DNA of 6,264 bases from an uncultured Collinsella sp. (GTDB taxonomy: Bacteria > Actinomycetota > Coriobacteriia > Coriobacteriales > Coriobacteriaceae), in the NCBI GenBank assembly GCA_958429225.1, contig CAUAJB010000086.1:1-6264 (forward strand). The letters run 5' to 3'. This document shows positions 4,573 to 6,264 of the stretch, piece by piece. Positions within the stretch are counted from its first letter, which is position 1; each line of letters begins with the position of its first letter. The position numbers and the translations under genes were made by a program. The notes beneath the pieces were generated by a model that worked only from the letters and a program-made list of their open reading frames with translations, was not told where the DNA came from and searched no databases.

Positions 4573-6264
4573 CTAAGCCTGGGGCACCTGACCAGTAGCC
4601 AAGATTTGCTCGAGTGCGTCCTCGTCCAGCACGGGTACGCCCAGCTGTTCGGCCTTGGTGAGCTTGGAGCCCGCCTTGGGGCCGGCGACCAGATAACTCG
4701 TCTTCTTTGACACACTGCCCGAAACCTTGGCGCCAAGCACCTTGAGCGCCGCGCCTGCCTCGTCGCGCGTGCGGTTTACGAGCGTGCCGGTGAGCACGAA
4801 AGTCAGACCCGCAAGCGGCTGTGCGTCGGCGAGCTCGCCCGCCACGCCAGCGTCGGCTGCGGCTTGCGCGTGCGCGGCGCCCAAATCGACCTCGAGCGAC
4901 AGGCCCGCCTGGCGCAGGCGCTCCAGCACGGCAAGGTTCTCGGGCACGGCCAGGAACTGCTTGACGCTCGCCGCAATCTTGGGACCGATGCCCTCGCACT
5001 CGGCGATGTCCTCTTCGCTCGCCAAGATGAGCTTGTCAATCGACAGGAATCGCTCGGCGATAACCTCGCCCACGCTCTTGCCCACGTGGCGGATACCCAG
5101 GGCAAACAGCACGCGACCGAGCGGCTGGCTCTTGGACTTGTTGAGCTCGGCGATGATTTTCTCGGCCGTCTTGAGGCCCACCGGAATGGGGTCGCCCTTC
5201 TTGACGCCCTTTTTGCTGTTGGAGCTGGCATAGGTGCGCCCCGTGTCCAGGCCGGCGATGTCGTCGACCGTGAGCTGGTAGAAGTCTGCGACGTCGTGAA
5301 TCAGGCCGGCGGCGATCATCTTGTCGACAATCTCGTCGCCTAGGCCGTCGACGTCCATGCAGCCGCGGCTCACCCAGTGGAGCAGGCGCTCCTTGAGCTG
5401 CGCGGGGCAGTCGATGGAGACGCAGCGGTAGGCAACCTCGCCGTCCTCGTGGACCACGGGGCTGCCGCACACGGGGCAGACCTCGGGCATGTGCCAGTCG
5501 ACCGAATCGGCCGGGCGCTTATCGAGTACCGGGCCCACGACCTCGGGGATTACGTCGCCTGCCTTGTGCACGATGATGGTGTCGCCCTCGCGCACGTTTT
5601 TGCGACGGATCTCGTCGATATTGTGCAGCGTGGCGCGCGCGATGGTGGAGCCGGCAACCGTCACCGGGTCGAACTCGGCGACCGGCGTGAGCACACCGGT
5701 GCGGCCCACCTGGATGCGAATTTCGCGCAGGACGGTCTGCTTTTCCTCGGGCGGGAACTTAAAGGCAATGGCCCAGCGCGGCGCGCGGGCGGTAAAGCCC
5801 AGGTCGAGCTGCTGCTGGAAGCTATCGACCTTTACGACCACGCCATCGATGTCGTAGTCCAGGTCGCCGCGGTGCTCGAGCGCCTGGGCACAGAACTCGT
5901 GGACCTCGGTGGGCGTGGCACAACGGGCCACGTTGGGGTTGACGCTAAAGCCGGCGCTGCGCAGCCAATCGAGGAACTCACGCTGGCTGTGGACGTGCAG
6001 CGGGTCGGTATCGGCGATGGCATAGATAAAGGTGGCCAGGTCGCGGCGCGCCGTGACCTTGGGATCCTTCTGACGCAGGCTGCCGGCGGCGGCGTTGCGC
6101 GGGTTGGCGAAGGGATCGCGGCCCTCGGCATCGGCCTCGTCGTTCAGACGAACAAAGCTGCCCTTGGGCATGTAGACCTCGCCGCGTACCTCAATGGTGC
6201 GCTCGCGGTCGGCGCCCATGTGGGCGAGCGCCGGCTCGGACAGGTGCATGGGCACATCCTTGAT
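4573..6264 (-). CDS. ligA: NAD+-dependent DNA ligase LigA, N-terminal part missing
   Basis: The frame stays open to the right edge, with 563 codons before TAG 4573-4575. LigA is usually about 670-700 residues, so roughly 100-150 N-terminal residues lie outside, including the NAD-binding Ia domain and the catalytic KxDG lysine. The GTG at 6255 is therefore not the real start. Numbering from the first visible codon, the adenylation domain shows RGEVYMP (27-33), NPRNAAAGSLRQ (54-65), DGVVVK (140-145) and FKFPPE (168-173). The OB fold includes TGVLTPVAEFDPV (189-201) and KAGDVIPEVV (234-243). A four-cysteine zinc finger uses C263, C266, C281 and C286. Helix-hairpin-helix repeats span about 300-455, and a BRCT domain fills about 483-559. 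The enzyme seals nicks in replication and repair. Residues about 340-362 form an extra loop not seen in E. coli LigA. Confidence 0.97.
   Translation of the reverse strand: MKDVPMHLSEPALAHMGADRERTIEVRGEVYMPKGSFVRLNDEADAEGRDPFANPRNAAAGSLRQKDPKVTARRDLATFIYAIADTDPLHVHSQREFLDWLRSAGFSVNPNVARCATPTEVHEFCAQALEHRGDLDYDIDGVVVKVDSFQQQLDLGFTARAPRWAIAFKFPPEEKQTVLREIRIQVGRTGVLTPVAEFDPVTVAGSTIARATLHNIDEIRRKNVREGDTIIVHKAGDVIPEVVGPVLDKRPADSVDWHMPEVCPVCGSPVVHEDGEVAYRCVSIDCPAQLKERLLHWVSRGCMDVDGLGDEIVDKMIAAGLIHDVADFYQLTVDDIAGLDTGRTYASSNSKKGVKKGDPIPVGLKTAEKIIAELNKSKSQPLGRVLFALGIRHVGKSVGEVIAERFLSIDKLILASEEDIAECEGIGPKIAASVKQFLAVPENLAVLERLRQAGLSLEVDLGAAHAQAAADAGVAGELADAQPLAGLTFVLTGTLVNRTRDEAGAALKVLGAKVSGSVSKKTSYLVAGPKAGSKLTKAEQLGVPVLDEDALEQILATGQVPQA

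Noticed and set aside
4573..6255. LigA starting at the GTG at 6255
   Set aside because: The frame stays open past it to the window edge, and a start there would lack the NAD-binding domain and the catalytic lysine region found in all functional LigA proteins.

Overview
The window is GC-rich (about 60% by eye), with short AT-rich islands at the control regions. The MATE and ABC sequences, the LigA architecture with an extra loop, and the paired toxin-antitoxin (TA) loci suggest an anaerobic actinobacterium of the Coriobacteriia, most likely Collinsella or a relative. That assignment is from recognition only; there is no rRNA or other marker here.

Layout: (1) 1-1353, minus: the N-terminal 451 codons of an ABC exporter half-transporter, cut by the left edge just after the Q-loop. 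(2) 1354-1612: a 259-bp divergent control region with a good minus-strand promoter (TTGACA, 18 bp, TAATAC) and several inverted and direct repeats that look like operators. (3) 1613-2959, plus: a complete 448-residue MATE efflux protein. The two drug-type exporters thus share one divergent, repeat-rich regulatory region. (4) 3015-3369, minus: the remains of a Phd/YefM-type TA operon. The antitoxin frame is interrupted by one TAG codon, and the overlapping RelE/ParE-like toxin is reduced to about 15 recognisable codons. Its operator, two tandem CATAATTATG palindromes, is still perfect. (5) 3478-4289, minus: an apparently intact second TA operon, with a Phd/YefM-type antitoxin and a PIN-domain toxin joined by an ATGA overlap, behind its own palindromic promoter region. 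(6) 4514-4552: a perfect 16-bp-stem terminator. (7) 4573-6264, minus: the C-terminal 563 residues of NAD+-dependent DNA ligase LigA, cut by the right edge.

The TA cluster lies between two imperfect copies (35 of 46 bases identical) of a short segment ending in TAA, read on the plus strand as TYVTQITVPVAPFR and TYMTQIMLPATTPK. This points to past duplication, insertion or deletion between MATE and ligA. The best candidates for something unusual are this repeat-bounded TA island, the dead TA operon with an intact operator, and the shared control region of the two exporters. I see no RNA gene, CRISPR array or complete transposable element.
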